Shown here piece after piece: positions 25,434 to 33,584 of a stretch of DNA of 64,000 nucleotides. Position 1 is the stretch's first letter; each line of letters begins with the position of its first letter. The DNA is from Leucobacter musarum subsp. musarum (GTDB taxonomy: Bacteria; Actinomycetota; Actinomycetes; Actinomycetales; Microbacteriaceae): positions 1-64,000 of the forward strand of contig NZ_JHBW01000062.1 in assembly GCF_001273845.1 (NCBI RefSeq), read 5' to 3'. A program made the translations under genes and the position numbers. The notes beneath the pieces are model-generated. The model was not told the DNA's origin, did not search any database, and worked only from the letters and a program-made list of their open reading frames with translations.

Positions 25434-25450
25434 GTGGCCGGTGGGCGGGT

Positions 25451-26524
25451 TTACGCGCCCCTGAGCGCGGCAAGCAGCGCGTCGACGTCGGCCTCGGTCG
25501 TGTCGAACGCGCACATGAGGCGATAGAGCCCTGGCTGCGTCGGCCACGCCCCGAACACGAACTGCGCCTGCGCCCGGGCAGCGACCTCAGCGGGGAGCTC
25601 TGCGAACACGGCGTTGGATTCGACGGGCTGGGCGATCCGGAGCCCGGGCACGGTGCCCTCGAGCGCACGAAGGCCAGCGGCGAGGCGCTGCGCCATCTCG
25701 TTCGCGCGCGACGCCGACCGCAGCCAGAGATCGCCCTCATAGAGTGCGACGAGCTGCGCTGAGATGAACCGCATCTTCGAGGCGAGCTGCAGGTCGATCT
25801 TGCGTAAGAACGGGATGCCTGAGGCGGCACCCGGGCGCAGCACGACGATGGCCTCGGCGCCGAGCAGGCCGTTCTTCGTGCCGCCGAGGCTGAGCAGGTC
25901 GACGCCGGCCTCGGTGCTGAGTGCGCCGAGCGTCGTGCCGAGATGGGCGGCGGCGTTGGCGAGGCGCGATCCGTCGACGTGCAACACCATGCCGAGTTCG
26001 TGCGCCTGATCGGCGAGCGCGCGGATCTCGTCGGCGGTGTAGACCGTGCCGAGTTCGGTGACCTGCGAGATCGAGACGGCGAGCGGCTGTGAGCGGTGCT
26101 CGCTACCGTAGCCCCAGGCCTCGCGAGACACGAGCTCGGGGGTGAGCTTGCCATCGGGGGTGTCGATGCCGAAGAGCTTGAGTCCGCCGGTCTTCTCGGG
26201 GGCGCCGGCCTCGTCCGTGTTGATGTGGGCGGTGCGCGCACAGATCACGGCGCCCCAGCGAGGCAGCGCCGCCTGCAGCGCGAGCACGTTCGCGCCCGTG
26301 CCGTTGAACACCGGAAAGGCCTCGGCGTCGGCGCCGAAGTGCTGCCGCGCGACCTCCTGGAAGCGTGCCGTGTACGGGTCGCCGCCATAGGCCGCCACGT
26401 GCCCCGCATTCGCCCGGGCAATCGCCTCGATCACCTCGGGGTGCGCGCCCGACCAGTTGTCGGAGGCGAAGGCACGTGATGCCTCGGAGTCGGTGGATTC
26501 GGTGGCGGCGGCGTGCTGGCTCAT
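25451..26524 (-). CDS. ltaE: Low-specificity threonine aldolase
   Basis: 357-residue PLP enzyme of the beta-eliminating lyase/threonine aldolase family: SDNWSGAHPEV at the start, FNGTGANVLAL (phosphate/PLP stacking), HVDGSRLANA (D184, R187) and the PLP lysine in LSLGGTKNG (K217). Splits L-threonine or allo-threonine to glycine and acetaldehyde, a possible glycine source. ATG at 26524, preceded by TAGGCT with 6 nt between. Convergent with codB. Confidence 0.88.
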   Translation of the reverse strand: MSQHAAATESTDSEASRAFASDNWSGAHPEVIEAIARANAGHVAAYGGDPYTARFQEVARQHFGADAEAFPVFNGTGANVLALQAALPRWGAVICARTAHINTDEAGAPEKTGGLKLFGIDTPDGKLTPELVSREAWGYGSEHRSQPLAVSISQVTELGTVYTADEIRALADQAHELGMVLHVDGSRLANAAAHLGTTLGALSTEAGVDLLSLGGTKNGLLGAEAIVVLRPGAASGIPFLRKIDLQLASKMRFISAQLVALYEGDLWLRSASRANEMAQRLAAGLRALEGTVPGLRIAQPVESNAVFAELPAEVAARAQAQFVFGAWPTQPGLYRLMCAFDTTEADVDALLAALRGA

Positions 26525-26530
26525 GGGTTC

Positions 26531-26536
26531 AGCCTA
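26531..26536 (-). promoter_or_regulatory. -10 of threonine aldolase gene
   Basis: Minus-strand TAGGCT ends 6 nt before the ATG at 26524; no ribosome site, so probably leaderless. Confidence 0.45.
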
Positions 26537-26706
26537 CGACTCGGGGGCTGTGGTGCTGGTGGGCGGGGGCTCGGGGCGGGGAGGCTTCGCAGCGGCGTTT
26601 CGTCGCGACGGAGAAATTGTGTCAATCGGAGGGGGAAACCGGTGGAAACCGCACGACGGAATTTTTCCGGTGCGACGGGAGAGGTGCCAGCTCAGAGGTC
26701 GGGGGC

Positions 26707-26732
26707 GGGGGTCCACCGATCGGTGGACCCCC
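26707..26732. promoter_or_regulatory. 26-bp perfect palindrome, operator candidate
   Basis: Five G, then TCCACCGATCGGTGGA, then five C: a palindrome with no spacer, 54 bp before the ABC-transporter start. Odd length of G/C arms and twofold symmetry fit a dimeric repressor or response-regulator site. The rest of the 26525-26785 gap shows the ltaE -10 and otherwise no clear structure. Confidence 0.5.
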
Positions 26733-26785
26733 GAATCAGTCGAACGGTCGTTCCGGGGCGCCGCGCTGCGCGGCAGGCTGGAAGC

Positions 26786-27667
26786 ATGAACGAGAGAACC
26801 GGATCCGCCGTCAGCGTGCGCGGCCTCACGAAGCACTACGGAGACCGCGTCGTGCTCGACGGCGTGGACCTCGACATCGCTCGCGGCGAGACGTACGCGC
26901 TGCTCGGCCCGAACGGGGCGGGCAAGAGCACCACCATCGAGGTGCTTGAGGGGGTGCGCAAGGCGACGCGGGGTGAGGTGCGCGTGCTCGACGAACATCC
27001 GCTCGGCGCGCCGCGCAGTTGGCGGTCGCGGATCGGCATCGTCGCCCAGTCGACGGGCGATCTGGGGCCGTACACGCCGCGCGAGCTCATCACGCATTTC
27101 GCGGCCCTGTACTCGAATCCGCGGGGAGTCGACGAGGTGCTCGATCTCGTGGGACTCACCGAACACGCCAAGACACGTGCGACGAAGCTGTCGGGCGGCC
27201 AGCAGCGGCGACTCGATGTGGCGCTCGGCATCGTCGGGCGACCTGAACTCGTCTTCCTCGACGAGCCGACGACGGGCTTCGACCCCGAGGCGCGACGCCA
27301 GTTCTGGGCAATGCTCGAAGGCTTGACCGTGGAGGGGGCCGCGGTGCTGCTCACCACGCATTACCTCGACGAGGCCGAGTACCTGGCGGATCGCGTGGGC
27401 GTGCTGTCGGGTGGGCGCATCGTGGCCGAGGCGACTCCCGATCAGCTCGGCGGGGCAGATGCACGCACGCCGATCGTGACGTGGCGTGATGCCGCGGGGG
27501 TGCGCCACGAAGAGCGCACGTCGGCGCCGGGGTTGCTCGTCGAGCGGCTCGTGCGCAAAGCACGTGAAATCGGGGTCGAGACGGGCCCCGCGGAGCTCGA
27601 GGTGCGCCGGCCGGCGCTCGAAGACATCTATCTGGAACTGATCGGCGCGAACGGAGCGGAACGATGA
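26786..27667 (+). CDS. ABC transporter ATPase, DrrA-like
   Basis: 293 residues. Walker A GPNGAGKST (~37-45), Q-loop IVAQSTGD, signature LSGGQQRR, Walker B LVFLDEPTTG, switch His in LLTTHYLDEAEYL, and a ~90-residue C-terminal extension ending in RRPALEDIYLELIG typical of drug/antibiotic exporter ATPases. Pairs with the ABC-2 permease (ATGA overlap). The kinase and regulator downstream on the same strand suggest that the exporter and its sensor are controlled together. Confidence 0.9.
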   Translation: MNERTGSAVSVRGLTKHYGDRVVLDGVDLDIARGETYALLGPNGAGKSTTIEVLEGVRKATRGEVRVLDEHPLGAPRSWRSRIGIVAQSTGDLGPYTPRELITHFAALYSNPRGVDEVLDLVGLTEHAKTRATKLSGGQQRRLDVALGIVGRPELVFLDEPTTGFDPEARRQFWAMLEGLTVEGAAVLLTTHYLDEAEYLADRVGVLSGGRIVAEATPDQLGGADARTPIVTWRDAAGVRHEERTSAPGLLVERLVRKAREIGVETGPAELEVRRPALEDIYLELIGANGAER

Positions 27668-28566
27668 GCACGAACGACACGACGGCGCAGGGCGCTCACG
27701 CCGCAGCTCGCTCCGGCTCCGACGCGGGCACCCCCTCGGCGGCCGGGGGTCGGGGCCCAGGGATCCTGCGCGCCGGCATCGCCAACATCGGCTTCGAGCT
27801 GCGCGGCTACTTCCGCACTCCCGACGCCGTCTTCTTCACCTTCCTGTTTCCGCTCGTCATGCTCGGCATTTTCGGGGTGGCGTTCCAGTCGGCGGGCGAC
27901 GTCGGCACCCTGCCCGATGGTACGGGCGGTGTGACGATGGCGGCGTACTACCTGCCGGGCATGGCCGCCGCGGGGCTCCTGCTCATCGGCGTGCAGAACC
28001 TCGCCACCGACATTGCGCGCGAGCGCAGCGACGGCTGGTTGCGCAGACTCGGCGGCACCCCGCTCTCACCCGTGAGCTACTTCATCGGCAAGATCGGCAT
28101 GATCCTCGTCACCGCGCTGGCGCAATTCGCACTGCTCGCCGCGTTCGCGGTTGTCGCCTTCCAGGTCGAACTGCCCACCGACCCCGAACTGTGGCTGCGC
28201 TTCGCCTGGCTGTTCGGGTTCGGGATCATCGCCATGGCCCTGCTCGGTGTCGCGCTGTCGGCACTGCCGCGCTCGTCGCGCAGCGCAACCGCCGTGATTC
28301 TGCCGATCGTGCTGCTGCTGCAGTTCATCTCGGGGGTATATCTGCAGTTCTCGATGCTGCCCGATTGGTTGCAGCAGGTGGCCGGTCTGTTCCCGCTGAA
28401 GTGGCTGGCGCAAGGCATGCGATCCGTGTTCTTGCCCGATCACTTTAAACTGCAAGAGCTTGGCGAATCGTGGGATCTGGGGCTCGTCGCACTGAATCTG
28501 GGCATCTGGCTGGTGGTCGGTCTCGTGCTGAGCCTCGTCACGTTCAGATGGCAGCGCCGCTCGTGA
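27664..28566 (+). CDS. ABC-2 type permease
   Basis: 300 residues. A disordered ~35-residue Ala/Gly-rich start, then six hydrophobic segments of the ABC-2 family; GFELRGYFRTPDAVFFTFLF opens the first. Forms the membrane channel for the adjacent ATPase. Substrate unknown, likely a lipophilic compound or peptide. Confidence 0.88.
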   Translation: MSTNDTTAQGAHAAARSGSDAGTPSAAGGRGPGILRAGIANIGFELRGYFRTPDAVFFTFLFPLVMLGIFGVAFQSAGDVGTLPDGTGGVTMAAYYLPGMAAAGLLLIGVQNLATDIARERSDGWLRRLGGTPLSPVSYFIGKIGMILVTALAQFALLAAFAVVAFQVELPTDPELWLRFAWLFGFGIIAMALLGVALSALPRSSRSATAVILPIVLLLQFISGVYLQFSMLPDWLQQVAGLFPLKWLAQGMRSVFLPDHFKLQELGESWDLGLVALNLGIWLVVGLVLSLVTFRWQRRS

Positions 28567-28604
28567 GCGCCGGTCGTGAGCGCCGCTCGTGAGAGAGTGA
28601 ACGC

Positions 28605-29882
28605 ATGACGGTTCCGGAGGCTCCCACCGCCGCAGAGGCGCATCCGCTGCGGTGGTGGGACGCGGGCGTGGCCCTGACGCTCGTTGTGATGGCGGGCGCC
28701 GGAACGATGGGGCTGTCTCCGGCGACTGAGCTCACGGCGACCGAGGTGGTGCTGACGTTCGGCGCCCTGGTCGCGATCGCGCTCTGGTATGCCGCGGTCG
28801 GCCGCTCTGCGATGCGCCGGGCGATCCGCGATGCGCCGGCGAGCGTCGGCGACACCGTGTTCCTCGTCGGGCTCGTCGTGCTGATGGGCATTGCGACGGC
28901 AATCGTGCCGTCATACGCGACACTGCAAGCGATCGGCTACCCGATCATCTGGACCATCGCGCGAAGCTACCGCTGGGCAGTGCTCTGGTGCGCGGTGCTG
29001 GCGGTGTCGCTCGGCTTCGGTTTCGTGCGTTTCGGCTTGTCGATAGGCGGCGGAAGCAGCATCGGCGCGGCAGTCGCGGTGCAGGCGGTCTCATTCGTGT
29101 TCGCGGTAGCGATGGGCACCTGGATCACGCGCATCTTCGCCGCGGGGGAGCGGCATCGCGAGGTGGCCGAAGCCTTGCGCCGTTCGCAGCGCGAAGTCGC
29201 CTCGCTCTCCGAGGCCGCGGGTGCGGCGGCGGAGCGCGAGCGGCTCTCGCGCGACTTGCACGACACTCTCACGCAGACGCTGACGGGATTGGTCATGCTC
29301 AGCGAGCAGGCGGATCGGGCGCTCGCCGCCGGCGATACGGTCGTGGCTCGGGATCGGCTCGACCGCGTGCGCTCTGCGGCGCGGGATTCGTTGCAAGAGG
29401 CGCGTGCACTGGTCGCGACGACGCAGCCGCTCGGCGATGGTGGGTTGGAAGCGGCGCTCGAGCGCACCGCCGCACGATTGCGGGCCGATACCGATCTCGA
29501 GGTGCGGTGCGAATACGCGATGCCGGGCGGCGTCGCTCTCGACCGTGAGCATCAGGTCATGCTGCTGCGCGCCGCCCAAGAGGGGCTCTCGAATGCTCGC
29601 AAGCATGCCCGCGCAGCTTCGGTGCAGGTGACGCTGGTGTGCATCGACGCTGAAGCGGTGCTGCGGGTCGACGACGACGGGGTCGGGCCGGCTCCAGAGA
29701 GTGCGCGCGGTGCGGAGGTTGGCGGCTACGGGCTGACCGGGTTGGCCGATCGCTTCCGCGGCGCGGGAGGATCCGTGCGCTTCGGCGCGGGCCCGAAGCG
29801 CGGGGCTCGTCTCGAAGCACGGTTGCCGATTGCCACACTCGCACCTCCATCAGACACACGTGAGTCACGGGAGGCCCAGTGA
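28605..29882 (+). CDS. NarL-type sensor histidine kinase
   Basis: 425 residues. About six N-terminal membrane helices with almost no external loop, a short coil, then HisKA_3 box ERERLSRDLHDTLTQTLTGL (phospho-His in RDLHD) and a HATPase domain (EGLSNARKHARAA; DDDGVGPAP; GYGLTGLADRF). The membrane-embedded sensor suggests a cell-envelope or drug signal, as in LiaS/DesK-like kinases. Follows the ABC permease by 38 nt; the response regulator starts at its stop codon. Confidence 0.9.
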   Translation: MTVPEAPTAAEAHPLRWWDAGVALTLVVMAGAGTMGLSPATELTATEVVLTFGALVAIALWYAAVGRSAMRRAIRDAPASVGDTVFLVGLVVLMGIATAIVPSYATLQAIGYPIIWTIARSYRWAVLWCAVLAVSLGFGFVRFGLSIGGGSSIGAAVAVQAVSFVFAVAMGTWITRIFAAGERHREVAEALRRSQREVASLSEAAGAAAERERLSRDLHDTLTQTLTGLVMLSEQADRALAAGDTVVARDRLDRVRSAARDSLQEARALVATTQPLGDGGLEAALERTAARLRADTDLEVRCEYAMPGGVALDREHQVMLLRAAQEGLSNARKHARAASVQVTLVCIDAEAVLRVDDDGVGPAPESARGAEVGGYGLTGLADRFRGAGGSVRFGAGPKRGARLEARLPIATLAPPSDTRESREAQ

Positions 29883-30520
29883 TGGTGCGGATACTGGTCG
29901 TCGACGATCACCCGATCGTGCGGTCGGGGATCTCGGGCTTGCTCGCCACGGAGCCCGATTTCGTCGTCGTCGGCGAGGCGTCCTCGGGTGAGGAGGCACT
30001 CGCACTGGTCGCCGAGGCCGAACCCGATGTGGTGTTGATGGATCTGCGGATGCCCGGTATGGGCGGGGTGGAGGCGACGCGTCGTCTGGTGCATCTCGCT
30101 GATGCGGCGCCACGGGTGCTCGTCTTCACGACGTATGAGGAGGACGATCAGATTCTGGCCGCGATCGAGGCCGGGGCGAACGGATACCTGGTGAAGGCGG
30201 CACCCGCTGAGGAGCTTGCGGCCGGGGTGCGCGCGGTGGCGGCGGGGCAGACGGTATTGGCCCCGTCGATCGCCGCGCAACTGGTGCTGCGCGCAGCAGG
30301 CGGAGCGCCGGGCAACGCAGGTGCGCCGATTCGGTTGACGCCTCGAGAGACCGAGATTCTGCGCCTCGTCGCCGAGGGGCTCAGCAACCCCGCGATCGCT
30401 GGTCGATTGTTCATCGGCGAATCCACGGTCAAGACCCACCTGCTGCGGATATACGAGAAGCTTGGCGTATCTGATCGCACGCGGGCGGTCACCCGCGCGA
30501 TGGAGCTTCGCCTCATCTGA
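29882..30520 (+). CDS. NarL/LuxR-type response regulator
   Basis: 212 residues: receiver domain (D8, D9, phospho-acceptor D54 in VVLMDLRMPGMGG, K in NGYLVKAAP) and a LuxR-type helix-turn-helix (LTPRETEILRLVAEGLSNPA; TVKTHLLRIYEKLGV). Partner of the kinase just upstream. ATG at 29882 shares a base with the kinase stop; a GTG at 29879 would give a 4-nt overlap. Likely controls the ABC transporter, perhaps through the palindrome at 26707. Confidence 0.9.
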   Translation: MVRILVVDDHPIVRSGISGLLATEPDFVVVGEASSGEEALALVAEAEPDVVLMDLRMPGMGGVEATRRLVHLADAAPRVLVFTTYEEDDQILAAIEAGANGYLVKAAPAEELAAGVRAVAAGQTVLAPSIAAQLVLRAAGGAPGNAGAPIRLTPRETEILRLVAEGLSNPAIAGRLFIGESTVKTHLLRIYEKLGVSDRTRAVTRAMELRLI

Positions 30521-30552
30521 CGCGGGCGCGCGGGAGGGCGGCCGACGCCCGG

Positions 30553-30739
30553 TTATCCCCACACACTCCCTGAGCACGCACCCGGCGCTGTGAGTAATTA
30601 CACCCATGTAATTCACATCCTGCGATGGGTCAACAACCCCGGAATGATGCGGATCTCGACGTAATTCGGCGAGGTGCTCTCCCAGAGTTATTCACAGTCA
30701 TCCACACCCCTGTGGAGAATTACGCCGATGTTATTCACA
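30553..30739. other. Cluster of DnaA-box-like 9-mers
   Basis: Seven matches to TTWTNCACA within 187 bp. Perfect: TTATTCACA at 30688-30696 and 30731-30739. One mismatch: TTATCCCCA 30553, TAATTCACA 30609, TCATCCACA 30698 (plus strand); TTACTCACA at 30589-30597 and TTCTCCACA at 30711-30719 (minus strand). The two opposed pairs (30589/30609 and 30711/30731) lie in a duplicated ~31-bp unit with 23 identical positions. The region lies between convergent gene ends, so it is not a promoter. No dnaA or dnaN is near, so oriC is unlikely; a DnaA-titration or reactivation site is possible. Confidence 0.55.
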
Positions 30740-30750
30740 CCTTGAGTCCG

Positions 30751-32076
30751 TCAGTGCGTGAACGCGGGGTGCGCGGTGGGGCGAGGCAGCGGGGCCTCAA
30801 GCGAGTCGAGATACGCGGTCTCTTCCCGGATCACGTCGAGCAGTGACTCCGCAAGGTCGAGAGTGAGCCCGTGTCGCACAACGATGCGCTGCACCGTCAC
30901 CTCCCCGAGATCAGCCGGGAGCGGGTACGCCGGCACGAGCCATCCGCGCATGCGGAGGCGATCGGAGAGATCGTAGAGCGTCCAGCGATCGGTGTGCCCC
31001 TCACGCAGCTTCCAAGCGAACACCGGGATCGTCGACCCGTCGCTGACGAGCTCGAACGCCGGCATCTCGCCGATGGCGTGGGAGAGGTGCAGGGCGACTC
31101 GCTGCGAGCCCTCTTGTACCTCGGTGTAGCCGGCTCGGCCGAGACGCAGAAACAGGTAGTACTGCAGCAGTACCTGCGCCCCGGGGCGCGAGAAGTTGAG
31201 CGCGAGCGTCGGGGTGTCGCCGCCTAAGTAGCTGACGCGGAACACCATCGACTCGGGCAGCGCTTCGGCGTCGCGCCAGACCACCCAGCCGAGGCCGGGA
31301 TACACGAGGCCGTACTTGTGGCCCGACGTGTTGATCGATGCGACTCGGGGCACGCGGAAGTCCCACTCGAGGGGCGGCTGCACAAACGGCGCGACCATGC
31401 CGCCCGACGCGGCGTCCACGTGAATCGGCACGTCGATGCCTCGCGCGCGTTCGATCTCGTCGAGCACCGCCGCGATCTCGGCGATCGGCTTGTACGCTCC
31501 GGTGTAGGTCACGCCGAGGATGCCGACGACGCCGATCGTGTGCTCGTCGACGACCGCGTCGAGCGCGCTGCCGTCGAGGGCCGGGTGATCCGCCGATACC
31601 GGCACATACCGCGCCTCGACCTCGAAGTAATTGCAGAACTTCTCCCAGCACACCTGCACGGCGCTCGACATCACCAGGTTCGGCCGAACGGTGTCGAGCC
31701 CGGCATCCTCGCGCCGATGCTGCCACCGTCGCTTCAGGGCGATGCCGGCGAGCATGCACGCCTCGCTGGAGCCGATCGTCGAGGTCGCCGGTGCCGCATC
31801 GGGGTCAGGGGCATTCCAGAGGTCGGCGATGATGCGCTGGCAGCGCTGCTCGATCTCGGCGGTCTGCGGGTACTCGTCTTTGTCGATCATGTTCTTGTCG
31901 AACGCGTCGCGGTAGAGTTCGGCGGCTTCGTCTTCCATCCAGGTGGTGACGAACGTGGCGAGATTCAGGCGTGCGTTCCCGTCGAGCATGGTCTCGTCAT
32001 GCACGGCGTGGTAGGCGTCGCGTGGCTCCATGCCGCGATCGGGAATGCGTCGTTTCGGTGCGGCATCGCGGAACAT
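30751..32076 (-). CDS. gadB: Glutamate decarboxylase
   Basis: 441-residue PLP enzyme that converts glutamate to GABA, consuming a proton. IGSSEACMLAGIALKRRWQ, HVDAASGGMVAPF (D221) and the PLP lysine in INTSGHKYGLVYPG (K254) are those of bacterial GadB. Slightly shorter than E. coli GadB (466). ATG at 32076 with AAGGAG 8 nt upstream. No GABA antiporter gene is next to it, unlike the usual acid-resistance pair. Confidence 0.93.
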   Translation of the reverse strand: MFRDAAPKRRIPDRGMEPRDAYHAVHDETMLDGNARLNLATFVTTWMEDEAAELYRDAFDKNMIDKDEYPQTAEIEQRCQRIIADLWNAPDPDAAPATSTIGSSEACMLAGIALKRRWQHRREDAGLDTVRPNLVMSSAVQVCWEKFCNYFEVEARYVPVSADHPALDGSALDAVVDEHTIGVVGILGVTYTGAYKPIAEIAAVLDEIERARGIDVPIHVDAASGGMVAPFVQPPLEWDFRVPRVASINTSGHKYGLVYPGLGWVVWRDAEALPESMVFRVSYLGGDTPTLALNFSRPGAQVLLQYYLFLRLGRAGYTEVQEGSQRVALHLSHAIGEMPAFELVSDGSTIPVFAWKLREGHTDRWTLYDLSDRLRMRGWLVPAYPLPADLGEVTVQRIVVRHGLTLDLAESLLDVIREETAYLDSLEAPLPRPTAHPAFTH

Positions 32077-32194
32077 GGCGGATCTCCTTCTGCCCGGTGT
32101 GGTCGAGGCACTGGGAGGAGCCTCGCCGTGCTGCTCACCCTAGTGAGGCAAGCGACCGGGAATCCAGAGGCGGGTGGTGAACCGGAGGCGATGC

Positions 32195-33013
32195 TCAGCG
32201 ATCGCGCCAGTATCCGCAGAAATCGATGGCCTGCTTGGCGACGCCGCGCTCGCCCACGAGGAAGCGGCGCCCGCCAGTGGCGAGCTGCTGCTCTCCGGCG
32301 ACGAACGCCGATACCGTGCCCTCGGTCGCCTCGACGGGGAGCGCCCGCAGCGCGTCGAGCGCCGCGGCGCCGGGGCGCGCGCCGTGCTCGCGCACGAGCC
32401 ACTGCACCGAGACGCGGCTGGGAGCTTCGACTGGCTGGCGATCCTCATCGCTCGGTACCTCGATGATGGCGTGCCCGACCGCGTCTCGCGGCAGATCGCG
32501 CAGGATGCCGAGCACCGCGGGCAGCGCGCTCTCGTCGCCGACGAGCACGACGCGGTCGGCGTTCTCGACGGTGCGGTACCCGCAGCCCTGGTCGATGAGG
32601 GCGACGCGCGCGCCGATGGGCAGCGACGCGGCCCAGGGTGCGGCGACGCCCGCGTGCGAGGGATCATCGGATTCGTGCACGACGAAGTCGATGTCCATCT
32701 CGCGCGCATCGGCGCGGAACTCGCGCACCGTGTAATTGCGGATCTCGGGACGCGTGGCCTTCGGAAGGGTGAGGAACTTCAGGTACCCGCGCATGTCGAA
32801 CTTGTCGGCCATGCGATCGAAGCGCGTGGCGTCGCCGGCGACCGGGATCGCGAGGCGGAACCACTGATCGAAGCCGAGGTCGCGCCACCGTGCCAGCTCA
32901 TCGCCGGCGACCGTCAGCCGCACGAAGTTCGGCGAGATGCGATCAGCCCGCACGACCTCGGCGGTGACGAGTCCGGTGTCGGCGTGGGCGACGGCGATAT
33001 TGCTGGCGGGCAT
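32195..33013 (-). CDS. Siderophore-interacting flavoprotein (SIP family)
   Basis: 272 residues. FAD-binding motif RNYTVREF (around residue 92), an NAD(P)H-binding C-terminal half (VVLVGDESALPAVLGILRDL), and FVAGEQQ near the end match the ferric-siderophore reductase family that releases iron in the cytoplasm by reduction. ATG at 33013 with GAAGGAC upstream. Divergent from the GntR gene. No DtxR-type iron box is recognised in the gap. Confidence 0.87.
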   Translation of the reverse strand: MPASNIAVAHADTGLVTAEVVRADRISPNFVRLTVAGDELARWRDLGFDQWFRLAIPVAGDATRFDRMADKFDMRGYLKFLTLPKATRPEIRNYTVREFRADAREMDIDFVVHESDDPSHAGVAAPWAASLPIGARVALIDQGCGYRTVENADRVVLVGDESALPAVLGILRDLPRDAVGHAIIEVPSDEDRQPVEAPSRVSVQWLVREHGARPGAAALDALRALPVEATEGTVSAFVAGEQQLATGGRRFLVGERGVAKQAIDFCGYWRDR

Positions 33014-33087
33014 GCGGGTCCTTCGTCGTGCGGGGAAGCGTTGGCGCCCGGGCGCGCTGCACACGCGCCGAGGCACCCCCACGCTAG

Positions 33088-33100
33088 TTCATCAGATGAA
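33088..33100. promoter_or_regulatory. Short palindrome upstream of SIP gene
   Basis: TTCATC-A-GATGAA, 75 bp from the SIP start. On the minus strand it lies between TTGCGC (33105-33110) and a TAGCGT-like -10, so it may be the SIP operator. Confidence 0.3.
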
Positions 33101-33116
33101 TATTGCGCAAGGGTGC

Positions 33117-33145
33117 TTGACAATGTGTTGCTTGGTGCCTAGGTT
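33117..33145 (+). promoter_or_regulatory. Promoter of the GntR-ABC operon
   Basis: TTGACA (33117-33122), 17-bp spacer, TAGGTT (33140-33145). This is the best sigma-A-type promoter seen in the window. Confidence 0.7.
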
Positions 33146-33147
33146 CA

Positions 33148-33163
33148 TTAGTGAAGTAACTAA
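33148..33163. promoter_or_regulatory. Likely GntR autoregulatory operator
   Basis: TTAGT-N6-ACTAA, directly downstream of the -10 and over the expected start of transcription. YtrA-type regulators commonly repress their own operon from such a site. Confidence 0.5.
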
Positions 33164-33224
33164 CCCAGGAAGTTGCGATGTCGGGCCCGACGTCGCAGCG
33201 GCCCCGACCGAAACGAGGTGAGGA

Positions 33225-33584
33225 GTGTTCGACGACAATCGACCGATCTTCCTCCAGCTCGCCGACCGCCTCGCCGACGACATCTTGCGGGGCACCTACG
33301 ACGAAGACGAACAGGTTCCCTCGACGAACGAACTGGCCGCGCACATGCGCATCAACCCCGCCACGGCGGGCAAGGCGCTCGGCCGGCTCGTCGACGAGGA
33401 GATCCTCTACAAACGACGCGGCATCGGCATGTTCGTGTCGCCGGGCGCCCGCGCCCGCATCGCCGCAGAACGGCAGGAAGGGCTCGCCGAACGCTTCGTG
33501 CGCCCACTGCTCACCGAAGCCGCAGCACTCGGCCTCGGCCCCACCGACGTGATCCGACTGATCGAACAGGAAACGGAACAATGA
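33225..33584 (+). CDS. YtrA-type GntR regulator
   Basis: 119 residues, short for GntR, as in the YtrA subfamily: winged helix only (PIFLQLADRLADDILRGTYD; VPSTNELAAHMRINPATAGK; LGRLVDEEILYKRRGIGMFV) plus a ~40-residue dimerisation helix. GTG at 33225 with GAGG 6 nt upstream. Translation-coupled (ATGA) to the ATPase gene. Probably a repressor released by a cell-wall-active compound. Confidence 0.9.
   Translation: MFDDNRPIFLQLADRLADDILRGTYDEDEQVPSTNELAAHMRINPATAGKALGRLVDEEILYKRRGIGMFVSPGARARIAAERQEGLAERFVRPLLTEAAALGLGPTDVIRLIEQETEQ

Noticed and set aside
23871-25547. 558-codon minus-strand open frame
   Set aside because: Antisense of the codB-like gene; His/Arg/Asp-rich shadow.
30545-30745. 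Chromosomal origin oriC
   Set aside because: Although DnaA-box-like sites cluster here, no dnaA, dnaN, recF, gyrB or rpmH gene is nearby and no AT-rich unwinding stretch is seen.
33014-33224. Iron-dependent (DtxR/IdeR) box for the siderophore-interacting protein
   Set aside because: No 19-bp TTAGGTTAGCCTAACCTAA-like palindrome could be found in the gap.
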